Shown here piece after piece: positions 13,282 to 22,642 of a stretch of DNA of 28,106 bases. Position numbers and translations under genes: made by a program. A model generated the notes under the pieces. That model saw only the letters and a program-made list of their open reading frames with translations, had not been told where the DNA came from and made no database searches. The stretch comes from Scybalousia_A sp964626385 (lineage in GTDB: Bacteria > Bacteroidota > Bacteroidia > Bacteroidales > P3). Within the stretch, counting starts at the first letter, position 1. Every line of letters starts with the position of its first letter. The DNA is taken from contig CAZVEO010000019.1 in the NCBI GenBank assembly GCA_964626385.1, positions 1 to 28,106 of the forward strand, given 5' to 3'.

Positions 13282-15642
13282 ATGGTTACTAACGATAACA
13301 AAAATAGAGCAAAAGCATTGTCTATTATCTTCTTTTTGATGATAATACCTTTTGTTATTGTTTTGTGTAAAGTTATTTATTTAAAAACCTCTGAAAATGA
13401 TTTCTGGGAAAAACGAGCAAAAGAATGGAATATCTCTAAACATAAAGTCAGTGCAAAAAGAGGTAATGTCTATGCCATAGATAATGAGACTGGAGAACAA
13501 CTTCTTTTGGCAACATCTTTAAGATATTGGGATTTGTATTTGGACTTAGGCAAGGGAAAAGTTAAAAGTCCTTCCTCAAGAAAAGACACAATAGATTGGA
13601 TAATACCACAAAAGGAATACAACAATAAAATCGGGCAACTTTGCTCACAACTTTCACTCTTGTTTAAGGACAAAACAGCAAAAGAATACAAGACCTACTT
13701 TGATAGCCAAAGAAAAAAAGAAAACAGGTACGTACTCATACACAAAGACGTTACAGAAAATCAACTCAACCAAATGAAACGTTTTCCTATTGTGGGTAGA
13801 ATATCGCGTATCAAAAAAAACACTAAGGATACCACGTTTGTCCTTTCCGGTGTTATGGCAAAAGAGCCTAAATTTAAAAGAGCCTACCCTTACGGAGAAT
13901 TGGCACGTAGGACAATAGGCATACAAGTAAAAGGAGAAACTGCTGGTTGTGATACTTGTTATGATGGTATAGATGGTTATTATACAAACAGATTATCCGG
14001 CGTACATGGCTATAGGTGGGAAAGACGTATCAATCCTAATCAGTGGGTGCCTGTAGACAATGAGTTAGAAATAAAAGTAGAGGATGGCTTAGATGTTATT
14101 TCCACCATAGATGTTTCTTTGCAGGAGTTGGCAGAAACCGCTCTTTTGAGATGTTTGGATAGCAATCAGGCAGAAAGCGGTACGGTTATATTGATGGAAA
14201 CACATACAGGACACATAAAGGCTTTAGCAAACTTTACAAAACAAAAAGACGATTCTTATAGAGAAACTGAAAACATTGCCATAAGCAACAGATTTGAGCC
14301 GGGCTCCACTTTTAAAATAGTAACTGCAATGATGTTGTTGGACAAAGGTTTGGTAGATACCTCAGATATAGTGCCAACTGGAGTTAAACATTTTCCTAAT
14401 ACTATAAAAGATATAAAGGACGTAGGCAAAGTAAGGCATGGTGATGTGTCTTTCAGACGTGCTTTGGAAATGTCTTCTAATGTGGGTATTAGTTCTTTGA
14501 TATATGATTTGTATTGCAAAGATAGGTCAAAAAGACCTTTATTAAGAGAGGACTTGATGCAGTATTTTAACTACGATAAGTTAAATTGTGATTTGGCTTT
14601 ACACGAGCCTCTGCCCATAATACGTAAAACGGTGCAAGTAGATGACCTTTTGCGTATGTCTTTTGGCTATGTTACAGCTATGACTCCTTTGCAAATGCTA
14701 ACCTTTTACAACGGTATAGCAAACAACGGGAAAGTAATGAAACCTCAATTTGTACAATCTGTGGCTCAAGATGGAAAAATAGTTGAGACTTTTGAACCAG
14801 AGGTATTAAAGCAACAAATGTGTAAAAAAGAGACACTCGCAAAAATACAAGATGTTTTGAAAAGAGTTGTCTTATACGGCACAGGTAGAAAATTGAGAAA
14901 TACCTCATACGGAATAGCAGGCAAAAGCGGTACCGCCGAAATAGGTTATGATAACCAAAATCAAGTACTTAGGCATAGAGCTTCTTTTGTTGGTTATTTT
15001 CCTGCAGATGAACCACAATATTCTTGCATAGTGGTTATATCCAAACCTCATAAGGCTTTGACACATGGAGGCGACCTTGCTGCACCAGTTTTCAGAGAGT
15101 TAAGCGATAGGGTTATTGGTACGAGCAAATTTTATTATCCTCAAAAAAATCAAAAAGCAGAAAGAATTATACCTATTATGAGGTATGGCAATGCTCAAAA
15201 TTATAGTCTTTTGTGTAAGAATTTGGGATTTTCTATGCCTAAATTTGAAACCCAATGGATAAAAAACTATTTAACAGATGGTAAATTTGACTACTCTAAT
15301 CAACAAATAAGCAAATACATTATGCCTAATGTTGTGGGGCTTACCGTAAGAGACGCTGTGTATATGTTGGAAAATATGGGACTAAATGTATCTTTTGCGG
15401 GTTATGGCAGAGTTATAAGTCAAAGTATTGCAAAGGGACAATACATACACGCGGGACAAGATGTATTTTTGGATTTAGCTTCAAACAAAGAAAAAAAAGA
15501 TGAATCAGGTAATAAGCCAATAGTAGCAATCAACAACAATACTACTACTAATAAAAAAACATCAAATACCTCTACTTCAAAAAACACTAATAGCACTAAA
15601 TCGGACAGCACCAATAACAAAACAACAGCAAAAAAGAAATGA
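13282..15642 (+). CDS. ftsI: Septal peptidoglycan transpeptidase (PBP3/FtsI type) with PASTA domain
   Basis: 786 residues. An N-terminal membrane anchor (about 14-36) is followed by a PBP dimerisation domain, then the transpeptidase domain with STFK (catalytic Ser 342, Lys 345), SSN (398-400) and KSGT (548-551). A PASTA domain occupies about 681-736 (MPNVVGLTVRDAVYML), and the protein ends in a Ser/Thr/Asn/Lys-rich tail (about 745-786). It cross-links septal peptidoglycan in the periplasm together with FtsW. A PASTA domain on the division PBP is usual in Bacteroidetes and makes it resemble SpoVD. The stop overlaps the murE start (ATGA), so translation is probably coupled. Confidence 0.95.
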   Translation: MVTNDNKNRAKALSIIFFLMIIPFVIVLCKVIYLKTSENDFWEKRAKEWNISKHKVSAKRGNVYAIDNETGEQLLLATSLRYWDLYLDLGKGKVKSPSSRKDTIDWIIPQKEYNNKIGQLCSQLSLLFKDKTAKEYKTYFDSQRKKENRYVLIHKDVTENQLNQMKRFPIVGRISRIKKNTKDTTFVLSGVMAKEPKFKRAYPYGELARRTIGIQVKGETAGCDTCYDGIDGYYTNRLSGVHGYRWERRINPNQWVPVDNELEIKVEDGLDVISTIDVSLQELAETALLRCLDSNQAESGTVILMETHTGHIKALANFTKQKDDSYRETENIAISNRFEPGSTFKIVTAMMLLDKGLVDTSDIVPTGVKHFPNTIKDIKDVGKVRHGDVSFRRALEMSSNVGISSLIYDLYCKDRSKRPLLREDLMQYFNYDKLNCDLALHEPLPIIRKTVQVDDLLRMSFGYVTAMTPLQMLTFYNGIANNGKVMKPQFVQSVAQDGKIVETFEPEVLKQQMCKKETLAKIQDVLKRVVLYGTGRKLRNTSYGIAGKSGTAEIGYDNQNQVLRHRASFVGYFPADEPQYSCIVVISKPHKALTHGGDLAAPVFRELSDRVIGTSKFYYPQKNQKAERIIPIMRYGNAQNYSLLCKNLGFSMPKFETQWIKNYLTDGKFDYSNQQISKYIMPNVVGLTVRDAVYMLENMGLNVSFAGYGRVISQSIAKGQYIHAGQDVFLDLASNKEKKDESGNKPIVAINNNTTTNKKTSNTSTSKNTNSTKSDSTNNKTTAKKK

Positions 15643-17099
15643 AAACTCTTAAAGACATATTGAATAATGTTAAGGTTGAACAAATAGTAAACGAAAAAGA
15701 GTTATTTGTTGAAGGACTTGCCTTTGATTCTCGCAAGGTCAAGGAGGGTTTTGTTTTTATAGCAGAGAAAGGTGGACAAACGGATGGACATCTATTTATA
15801 AGAAAAGCAATAGAGCAAGGTGCTAAAGCAATAGTCCTTGAACAAATGCCTGAAGAAAAAGATATATTGTCCAATATAATTTATATAAAAGTTAAGTCCT
15901 CTTCTTTAACGCTCGGTCTTATGGCGAGCAACTATTATGACCATCCTACAAAGAAACTAAAACTTGTGGGTATAACAGGAACTAACGGTAAAACAACAAC
16001 TGTTACTCTTCTTTATCGTTTGTTTTCTTCTATGGGTAAATCTTGCGGACTTATTTCAACTATAGAAAATAGAATAAAAGAAACCATTATTTCAACAGAA
16101 AGAACCACACCCGATGCTTTGACTCTTAACTCTTTATTTGCAGAAATGATTAATCAAGGGTGTGAATATGCCTTTATGGAGGTTTCTTCTCATGCTGTGG
16201 TACAAAATCGTATTGCGGGGTTAAAATTTAGTTGTGCTATTTTTTCCAATATAACCTTAGACCATTTGGATTATCATAAGACTTTTGAGAATTATATTAA
16301 GGCTAAAAAGAAATTTTTTGATGACCTGTCCTCAAAGGCTTTTGCTATTAGCAACTTGGATGATAAAAATGGTAAAGTTATGCTCCAAAACACAAAAGCA
16401 AAAAAACTTTTCTATTCTCTTTCCAATGCTTCTGCAGATTATAGAGCAAGCGTGTTAGATGATAGTTTTGATGGTTTGCAATTAGTTATAGATAATAAAG
16501 AAATATATTCTCCTCTGATTGGCAAGTTCAATGCTTATAATCTATTGGTTATTTACTCTGTTGCAGTAACATTGGGTATGACAAAACAAGAGGTTTTAGT
16601 ACATCTTTCTGCTCTTAACTCTGCACCCGGAAGATTTGAAAGATACATACTTTCCTCTGGTGCAGTTGCTATAATAGACTATGCTCACACACCCGATGCT
16701 TTGGAAAACGTGCTTAAAACCATAAAGGAAATAAACAGTGTTAAAAAACAAAAAGTCTTTTGTGTGATAGGTTGCGGTGGAGATAGAGATAAGACAAAAA
16801 GACCTATTATGGCTTCAATAGGACAAAAGTTTTCCGATGTCCTTATATTGACCTCAGATAACCCTCGTACAGAAAAAAGCGAAGATATAATAGAGGATAT
16901 GAAAAAGGGGCTTACTAAGGATAAAGAGGGTAAAATACATTTTTGTATAACAGACAGAAGAGAGGCTATAAAACTTGCTTGCACTTTGGCAAAGAAAGAT
17001 GATATTGTGCTTGTAGCAGGCAAAGGACATGAAAATTATCAAGAGATAAATCACATAAAACATCATTTTGATGATAAAGAAGAGGTTTTGAAATATTAG
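15639..17099 (+). CDS. murE: UDP-MurNAc-tripeptide synthetase, meso-DAP adding
   Basis: 486 residues, a normal length. An ATP-dependent cytoplasmic ligase, it adds the third residue to UDP-MurNAc-L-Ala-D-Glu. The ATP loop GTNGKTTT is at 114-121. TSDNPR at 405-410 contains DNPR, the motif that recognises meso-diaminopimelate, so the peptidoglycan is predicted to be of the DAP type. VAGKGHENYQ near the C-terminus is also typical. It is a true Mur ligase with all domains, unlike the murD remnant two genes downstream. The start overlaps the previous stop by 4 bp. Confidence 0.97.
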   Translation: MKTLKDILNNVKVEQIVNEKELFVEGLAFDSRKVKEGFVFIAEKGGQTDGHLFIRKAIEQGAKAIVLEQMPEEKDILSNIIYIKVKSSSLTLGLMASNYYDHPTKKLKLVGITGTNGKTTTVTLLYRLFSSMGKSCGLISTIENRIKETIISTERTTPDALTLNSLFAEMINQGCEYAFMEVSSHAVVQNRIAGLKFSCAIFSNITLDHLDYHKTFENYIKAKKKFFDDLSSKAFAISNLDDKNGKVMLQNTKAKKLFYSLSNASADYRASVLDDSFDGLQLVIDNKEIYSPLIGKFNAYNLLVIYSVAVTLGMTKQEVLVHLSALNSAPGRFERYILSSGAVAIIDYAHTPDALENVLKTIKEINSVKKQKVFCVIGCGGDRDKTKRPIMASIGQKFSDVLILTSDNPRTEKSEDIIEDMKKGLTKDKEGKIHFCITDRREAIKLACTLAKKDDIVLVAGKGHENYQEINHIKHHFDDKEEVLKY

Positions 17100-17118
17100 T
17101 AAATAGAGAAAAAGAGAT

Positions 17119-18372
17119 ATGTTATATTATTTGTTTAATTATTTGGATAAGGAATTAGGTTTACCGGGAGCAGGAGTCTTTCAGTACATCTCTTTTCGTG
17201 CCGCAATGGCTGTGATTTTTTCTCTTTTGATTACCATAGTTTTTGGTGGCAAAATGATAGCCTTTTTGAAAAGAAAACAAGTTGGCGAATTGGTTAGAGA
17301 TCTTGGACTCAAAGGACAAAAAGAAAAGGAAGGCACTCCTACTATGGGGGGGCTGATAATACTTGCCGCTATACTTATTCCAGTGCTTTTGTTTGCCAAA
17401 TTGGACAATATTTATATAATAATAATGCTTATAACTACTGTTTGGTTAGGAGCTTTAGGATTTAGGGACGATTATATAAAGGTATTCAAAAAGAATAAAG
17501 AGGGAATGCGTCCTCGTACAAAAATCATAGGACAAGTACTTTTGGGAATTTTGGTAGGTTCTCTAATGTTTTTTTCTCCGGATATACGTATACAAGAAAA
17601 ACAAAACATTGCTGAGTATTCTCAAACACATAACTTGCAAGTCTCCTCAACATATGAACAGGCAAAACAACAATTTACCAAAGAGTCAGAACATAGTACC
17701 AAAACCACCATTCCTTTTGTAAAAGGACATGAGTTTGACTATGCAAAACTTCTAAAATTTTTGGGCAAAGATTATCAAAATTATGCTTGGTTGATATTTA
17801 TTCCTATAGTTATTTTTATTATCACAGCAGTAAGCAATGGAGCAAATCTAACTGATGGTATAGACGGGCTTGCAACAGGTACTTCTGCCATTATAGGCTC
17901 AACTCTTGCTATTTTGGCTTGGGTGAGTGGTAATATAATTTTTGCAAACTACCTCAATATAATGTACATCCCAAATATTGGAGAGTTGACCATTTTCATA
18001 GCGGCATTTGTTGGAGCAACGGCAGGTTTTCTTTGGTATAATACTTACCCGGCTCAAGTTTTTATGGGTGATACAGGTTCTTTGACCATAGGAGGAATAA
18101 TAGCGGTATTTGCCATATTGATAAGAAAAGAATGGTTGTTAATCATTCTTTGCGGGATATTCATTATGGAAAGCGTTAGCGTAATAATGCAAGTGTCTTA
18201 CTTCAAATATACAAAGAAGAAATGTGGGGAAGGGAAAAGAATTTTTCTAATGACGCCCATACATCATCATTTTCAAAAGAAAGGATGGCATGAGGCTAAA
18301 ATAGTACAAAGGTTTTTCCTTATATCTATGATTCTTGCCGTAATAACAATAGTAACTCTTAAACTAAGATAA
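17119..18372 (+). CDS. mraY: Phospho-MurNAc-pentapeptide transferase
   Basis: 417 residues. This integral membrane enzyme moves phospho-MurNAc-pentapeptide to undecaprenyl phosphate, making lipid I. Conserved motifs: GTPTMGGL (72-79), RDDYIKV with Asp 117 and 118, NLTDGIDGLA (from 243), FMGDTGSL, and TPIHHHFQKKG near the C-terminus. About ten membrane segments. A polar insert around residues 155-218 makes it longer than E. coli MraY; such an insert is usual in Bacteroidetes. Only 6 bp separate it from the murD remnant, so no hidden MurD N-terminus can lie between them. Confidence 0.97.
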   Translation: MLYYLFNYLDKELGLPGAGVFQYISFRAAMAVIFSLLITIVFGGKMIAFLKRKQVGELVRDLGLKGQKEKEGTPTMGGLIILAAILIPVLLFAKLDNIYIIIMLITTVWLGALGFRDDYIKVFKKNKEGMRPRTKIIGQVLLGILVGSLMFFSPDIRIQEKQNIAEYSQTHNLQVSSTYEQAKQQFTKESEHSTKTTIPFVKGHEFDYAKLLKFLGKDYQNYAWLIFIPIVIFIITAVSNGANLTDGIDGLATGTSAIIGSTLAILAWVSGNIIFANYLNIMYIPNIGELTIFIAAFVGATAGFLWYNTYPAQVFMGDTGSLTIGGIIAVFAILIRKEWLLIILCGIFIMESVSVIMQVSYFKYTKKKCGEGKRIFLMTPIHHHFQKKGWHEAKIVQRFFLISMILAVITIVTLKLR

Positions 18373-18378
18373 AAAACA

Positions 18379-18912
18379 ATGACAGCAGAAAATTTTATAA
18401 CACCAAATCAAAACAAAGTTTCTTCAACAGAACAGGCTTATCAAAAAATATACAAAATGAGAGATAAGGCTTTGATGAATATGTTTGTACGTCAAAGCAA
18501 TATGCACAAACGCCAACATATAGCAACTGTGGGAGGTATCTCTTTTTTTGATGATGCTTTTTCTCTTACTCCAAACGCTACTTGGTTTTGTTTTTATCAA
18601 GCAACTACATCGGTTATTTGGATATTTGAAAATCTTAATCAAGAGGAGATAGATTTTTCACAACAAGCAGATGTTATTAAAGAAAAAGTCTCTCAAATAG
18701 TGGTTATAAAAAGTAATTTTGAAGACAAAACCATAGAGAATTTAAAGAAAATTGTTAATGTTGTCATTGCCAACAATATTACCGAGGCAGTACAACTTGC
18801 CTTTCATTTGGCTATAAAAGATATGTCTGTTATTTACTCTCCGGCCTCCGGCACACCTGACAAAGCAGAAGAGAGGGTGAAAGAATATATAAAAAATGTT
18901 TATTCCTTGTAG
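18379..18912 (+). CDS. MurD C-terminal-domain relic or repurposed protein
   Basis: 177 residues in the position where murD normally stands. Residues about 43-177 follow the MurD C-terminal domain in order: HKRQHIATVGGISFFDDA matches HRxExVxxxxGVxFxND, PNATWFCFYQ matches the xNATWxALE segment, TTSVIWIF precedes the GGxDKG position, ITEAVQLAFHLA matches the EAVxxAYxLA helix, and VIYSPASGTPD matches LLSPACASFD. The N-terminal UDP-binding domain and the central ATP-binding domain with GxxGKT are absent. Within the retained domain NDSKATN is replaced by DDAFSLT and GGxDKG by FENLNQ, so ligase activity is not credible. The first 40 residues look helical and are unlike MurD. The frame is unbroken and tightly packed (6 bp after mraY, 4 bp before ftsW), which suggests it is kept by selection. 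A decaying pseudogene is the alternative. Confidence 0.75.
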   Translation: MTAENFITPNQNKVSSTEQAYQKIYKMRDKALMNMFVRQSNMHKRQHIATVGGISFFDDAFSLTPNATWFCFYQATTSVIWIFENLNQEEIDFSQQADVIKEKVSQIVVIKSNFEDKTIENLKKIVNVVIANNITEAVQLAFHLAIKDMSVIYSPASGTPDKAEERVKEYIKNVYSL

Positions 18913-18916
18913 TTAA

Positions 18917-20131
18917 ATGATAACGATAAATGAAAAATATAGAATAAAGGGCGACAAAGTTATTTGGGTTGTATATATATTATTTATCCTAATATCTTTG
19001 GTTGAGGTTTTTTCTTCTATGGGAAAAACTGTGCAGGAAAACAGAGGAGGCAATGTTTCTTCTATGTTTTTGAAACACTCTTTTATGCTTTTGTTAGGCA
19101 TAGCTACTTGCTATATTTCTCATTTGGTCAACTATGTTAAGTATTCTCGTATTGCAAAACCGGCAATGTTGTTTTCTATAATGTTGCTAATTGTTACCCT
19201 TCTTTTAGGTTATCTTGGTCCTGGAGGCAAGGCTGCTTCTCGTTGGATAGTAATACCTCTTGTCGGGCAATTTCAACCCTCAGAAATAGTAAAGTATATT
19301 ACAATAATTTTTGTTGCTACTTTTATGGCAACAAACAAAAATAAGATTAAAGAGAAACGAACCTTTATAAATATATTCTTGCCTATAATTTTTGTTTGTG
19401 GATTGATTTTTCCTGAAAATTTTTCTACTGCGGCTTTGATAGGCTTGGTCTGTTATATAATGTTACTCGTTGGCGATATAAATCGCAAATATTGGTTTTT
19501 GAGTTTATTGGCTTTGTTTGTAGTGTTTGCTCTTGTTATGTTTGTGGATAGCAAAACAGGATTTCTTTCACGTGGAAGTACTTGGGGTAACCGTATAGAC
19601 TTATTTCTTAACAATGATAGGATGGAAATAAATCAAACTAATATTGCTCTTATGGCAATTTCCACAGGAGGTCTGTCTGGTAAATTTATAGGCAATACTG
19701 AAATTGCACGTTTTCTTTCAGAATCACACAATGATTTTATTTTTGCTATAATTTTGGAAGAAGGTGGTCTATGGATGGGATTATTTGTAATAGTGTTATA
19801 TATCATTCTATTATATCGTATGTTGCGCATAGCCAAACATGCAAAAGGCAATTTTGGTTCTATGTTAGCACTTGGAGTAACGTTAGTTTTTATTTTTCAG
19901 GCTATACTTAACATGATGGTATCAACTAATCTTATGCCCGTAACAGGACAAACCCTACCATTTATTTCGTATGGTGGCACTTCTTTTATTTTTTCTTCCT
20001 TTGCCTTGGGTATGGTTTTGAATATCTCACGCTCCGAGAATCAAAAAACAAAGCAAGAAATAATTATGGAAGAATATGTAATGGAAGAACATGATTTAGA
20101 TACAACACAAACACAGGAGGACAAGTTATGA
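18917..20131 (+). CDS. ftsW: Septal peptidoglycan glycosyltransferase (SEDS family)
   Basis: 404 residues with about ten membrane segments. The SEDS signature reads MPVTGQTLPFISYGGTS near residue 345, and GRGGKAASRW-like sequence (GPGGKAASRWI) is near residue 105. FtsW polymerises lipid II at the septum and works with the FtsI-type PBP encoded upstream. A hydrophilic, acidic C-terminal tail of about 30 residues follows the last membrane segment. Its TGA overlaps the murG ATG by 4 bp. Assignment to FtsW rather than RodA rests on its place in the dcw cluster. Confidence 0.95.
   Translation: MITINEKYRIKGDKVIWVVYILFILISLVEVFSSMGKTVQENRGGNVSSMFLKHSFMLLLGIATCYISHLVNYVKYSRIAKPAMLFSIMLLIVTLLLGYLGPGGKAASRWIVIPLVGQFQPSEIVKYITIIFVATFMATNKNKIKEKRTFINIFLPIIFVCGLIFPENFSTAALIGLVCYIMLLVGDINRKYWFLSLLALFVVFALVMFVDSKTGFLSRGSTWGNRIDLFLNNDRMEINQTNIALMAISTGGLSGKFIGNTEIARFLSESHNDFIFAIILEEGGLWMGLFVIVLYIILLYRMLRIAKHAKGNFGSMLALGVTLVFIFQAILNMMVSTNLMPVTGQTLPFISYGGTSFIFSSFALGMVLNISRSENQKTKQEIIMEEYVMEEHDLDTTQTQEDKL
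20115..20120 (+). promoter_or_regulatory. Shine-Dalgarno sequence for murG
   Basis: AGGAGG ends 7 nt before the murG ATG at 20128, inside the end of ftsW. It is one of only two strong examples I noticed in the window, both at overlapping dcw genes. Confidence 0.55.
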
Positions 20132-21243
20132 AAGTAATTATAAGTGGAGGAGGCACTGGAGGACATATTTTTCCTGCAATAGCAATAGCCAAATGTTTGC
20201 AACGAAGAAACAAAAATTGTGAAATATTGTTTGTAGGTGCAGAGGGCAAAATGGAAATGCAGAAAGTACCTCAAGCAGGATTTGAAATTATAGGTTTGAA
20301 AATAGCAGGTTTTCAGAGAAAAAAACTTTGGAAAAATATTACACTACCTTTCAAAATGTTGTCTTCTTATCTAAAGGCAAGAAAAATAATAAAAAGTTTT
20401 GCGCCCGATGTTGTTGTGGGTGTTGGAGGCTATGCTTCATGGGCAACACTGGGTCAGGCTCAGAAGATGAGCATACCCACATTGTTACAAGAACAAAATT
20501 CCTTTGCAGGCAAAAGTAACAAGATACTTGCCTCTAAGGCAGAAAGAATTTGTGTTGCATACGATGATATGGAAAGATTTTTCCCTGCAAATAAAATAGT
20601 AAAGACAGGCAATCCCATAAGAAAGAATATTTGTGATATACAAAACAAAATAAAAGAATTAAAACACAAAGGGTTAGATTATTATTCCTTTGTAGAAAAC
20701 AAACCGACATTGCTTGTTGTTGGTGGTTCTTTGGGAGCAAAAAGTATTAACGAAAGTATAGAGAATAATTTGGAATACTTTATAAATAATGATATACAAC
20801 TGATTTGGCAAACAGGTAAATTTTATTACAACGATATAATTGCAAGGACAAAGGAAAAAATCAAACACTGCCATAATATAAAAATTACCGAATTTATTCA
20901 AGATATGGACTTGGCTTACACTGTGGCAGACTTAATTGTTTCGCGTGCCGGAGCGTTAGCTATAAGTGAGTTGTGTATAGTAGGTAAGCCCGTTATATTG
21001 ATACCATCTCCTAACGTTGCAGAAGACCATCAAAGAAAGAACGCAGAAGCATTAGTAAACAAACAAGCGGCATTAATGATTTTGGATGAAGAATTGGAAA
21101 ATAAATTGATTTCTACTTTGGATAAGACAATAAATAACAAAGAGTTGCAAGAAAGTTTAGGGAAAAATATATTAACTTTGGCAAAGATTGATGCAGATGA
21201 AAAAATTGTTGAGCAAATAGAAAATATAGCAAGAAAAGGATAG
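20128..21243 (+). CDS. murG: UDP-GlcNAc:lipid I GlcNAc transferase
   Basis: 371 residues, GT-B fold. It converts lipid I to lipid II at the inner face of the cytoplasmic membrane. N-terminal GGGTGGHIFPA is the lipid-side glycine-rich loop; LLQEQNSFAGKSN and the C-terminal RAGALAISELCIVGKPVILIPSPNVAEDHQRKNA form the UDP-GlcNAc site. The ATG overlaps the ftsW stop, and murC begins 1 bp after its stop codon. Confidence 0.97.
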   Translation: MKVIISGGGTGGHIFPAIAIAKCLQRRNKNCEILFVGAEGKMEMQKVPQAGFEIIGLKIAGFQRKKLWKNITLPFKMLSSYLKARKIIKSFAPDVVVGVGGYASWATLGQAQKMSIPTLLQEQNSFAGKSNKILASKAERICVAYDDMERFFPANKIVKTGNPIRKNICDIQNKIKELKHKGLDYYSFVENKPTLLVVGGSLGAKSINESIENNLEYFINNDIQLIWQTGKFYYNDIIARTKEKIKHCHNIKITEFIQDMDLAYTVADLIVSRAGALAISELCIVGKPVILIPSPNVAEDHQRKNAEALVNKQAALMILDEELENKLISTLDKTINNKELQESLGKNILTLAKIDADEKIVEQIENIARKG

Positions 21244-21244
21244 T

Positions 21245-22642
21245 ATGGAAGAAAGTGGAAGAAAAACATATTATTTTTTAGGTATAGGTGGCATAGGTAT
21301 GAGTGCTATAGCACGTTATTTGAATATGCAAGGACATAGAGTTTTAGGTTATGATAGAGTAGAGAGTAATCTAACCAAAGAACTTGAAAAAGAAGGTATA
21401 CAAATAAACTACGAAGACAAAGAAGAGTACCTGCCTGAAAAAATAGATATGTGCATTTACACTCCTGCTATACCAGAGGATAATAGACAATTTCAAAAAA
21501 TCAAACAAAGTAGCATAGCAATAGAGAAACGTTCTGTTGCTCTTGGACATATAACCAAAGGAAAGAAAGTAATTGCTGTAAGTGGTTCTCATGGCAAGAC
21601 TACAACTTGCGGAATGATAGCCCATATTCTTTATAATTCAGAGGTTGGTTGTTCTGCATTCTTGGGAGGTATTTTGAAAAGTGTGAGCAATAATTTTCTC
21701 TTCAATAGCGATAGTCCATACGTTGTAGTAGAAGCTGACGAATACGATAGAAGTTTTTTACAGCTTTCTCCTTTTATTAGTGTAATTACGTCCATAGATG
21801 CTGACCACTTGGATATTTATGGAAATTATGAAAATCTACACAAAGCCTTTGAAGAGTTTGCTCTTTTGACCAATGACAACGGACAACTTATAATAAAAGC
21901 CAATAGAAAAGAACTAATAAAAGAACTAAAAGACAAAAAAAATCTTTCCACCTATGCTCTAACTGATATAGAGGCTGATACTTATGCTTGGAATATAAGG
22001 ATTTACAAAGGAGAGTACTTCTTTGATTTTAATGATGAGGGAGAAACGTTTTTTGATTTGCAAATGAGTTATCCAGGTAGGCACAATATAGAAAACGTTG
22101 TTGTAGCACTCAAAGTTTGCAATTTTATTTTAAAACAAGAAGGATTTGATAAAGCACACAGAGAAAAGATTTTGAGAACGGGAGTAAAAACATTCTCTGG
22201 TATGAAAAGACGATTGGACTATGTTATTCGCGATGAGCAACGAATCTTCATAGATGATTATGCTCATCACCCCAAAGAAATAGAAGCAATTGTATCTTCT
22301 TTGAGGGAAATGTATCCAAATAAACATTTAACGGGCATTTTTCAGCCTCATCTTTACTCCAGAACAAAGGACTTGGCAGAGGAGTTTGCAAAGAGTTTGC
22401 AATTATTAGATACTATAATACTGCTACCAATATACCCGGCAAGAGAAAAACCAATAGAGGGAGTTACAAGCCATATTATCCTACATGGCATAAATAAAAT
22501 GGATAAATATTATGTGAGCAAACAACAATTATACCCTCTTCTAGAGGCTTTGCAACCCGAGTTTCTTATTACAATGGGGGCAGGAGATATAGATAGAGAA
22601 GTAGAGAAAATAAAACAAACACTTATTGATTTGGACAAATGA
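21245..22642 (+). CDS. murC: UDP-N-acetylmuramate--L-alanine ligase
   Basis: 465 residues. This cytoplasmic ATP-dependent ligase adds L-Ala to UDP-MurNAc, the step before MurD. The N-terminal GIGGIGMSAIARYL nucleotide loop, the ATP loop GSHGKTTT at 114-121, EADEYDRSFL, and the C-terminal DDYAHHPKEIEA segment are all intact. All three domains are present. Together with murE it accounts for the only complete Mur ligases in the window. Its TGA overlaps the ftsQ ATG by 4 bp. Confidence 0.97.
   Translation: MEESGRKTYYFLGIGGIGMSAIARYLNMQGHRVLGYDRVESNLTKELEKEGIQINYEDKEEYLPEKIDMCIYTPAIPEDNRQFQKIKQSSIAIEKRSVALGHITKGKKVIAVSGSHGKTTTCGMIAHILYNSEVGCSAFLGGILKSVSNNFLFNSDSPYVVVEADEYDRSFLQLSPFISVITSIDADHLDIYGNYENLHKAFEEFALLTNDNGQLIIKANRKELIKELKDKKNLSTYALTDIEADTYAWNIRIYKGEYFFDFNDEGETFFDLQMSYPGRHNIENVVVALKVCNFILKQEGFDKAHREKILRTGVKTFSGMKRRLDYVIRDEQRIFIDDYAHHPKEIEAIVSSLREMYPNKHLTGIFQPHLYSRTKDLAEEFAKSLQLLDTIILLPIYPAREKPIEGVTSHIILHGINKMDKYYVSKQQLYPLLEALQPEFLITMGAGDIDREVEKIKQTLIDLDK

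Noticed and set aside
18340..18400. Frameshift hiding a complete murD
   Set aside because: mraY runs intact to 18372 and the murD-like frame begins at 18379. There is no space for about 300 missing residues, and no extra GxxGKT occurs in the other frames nearby.
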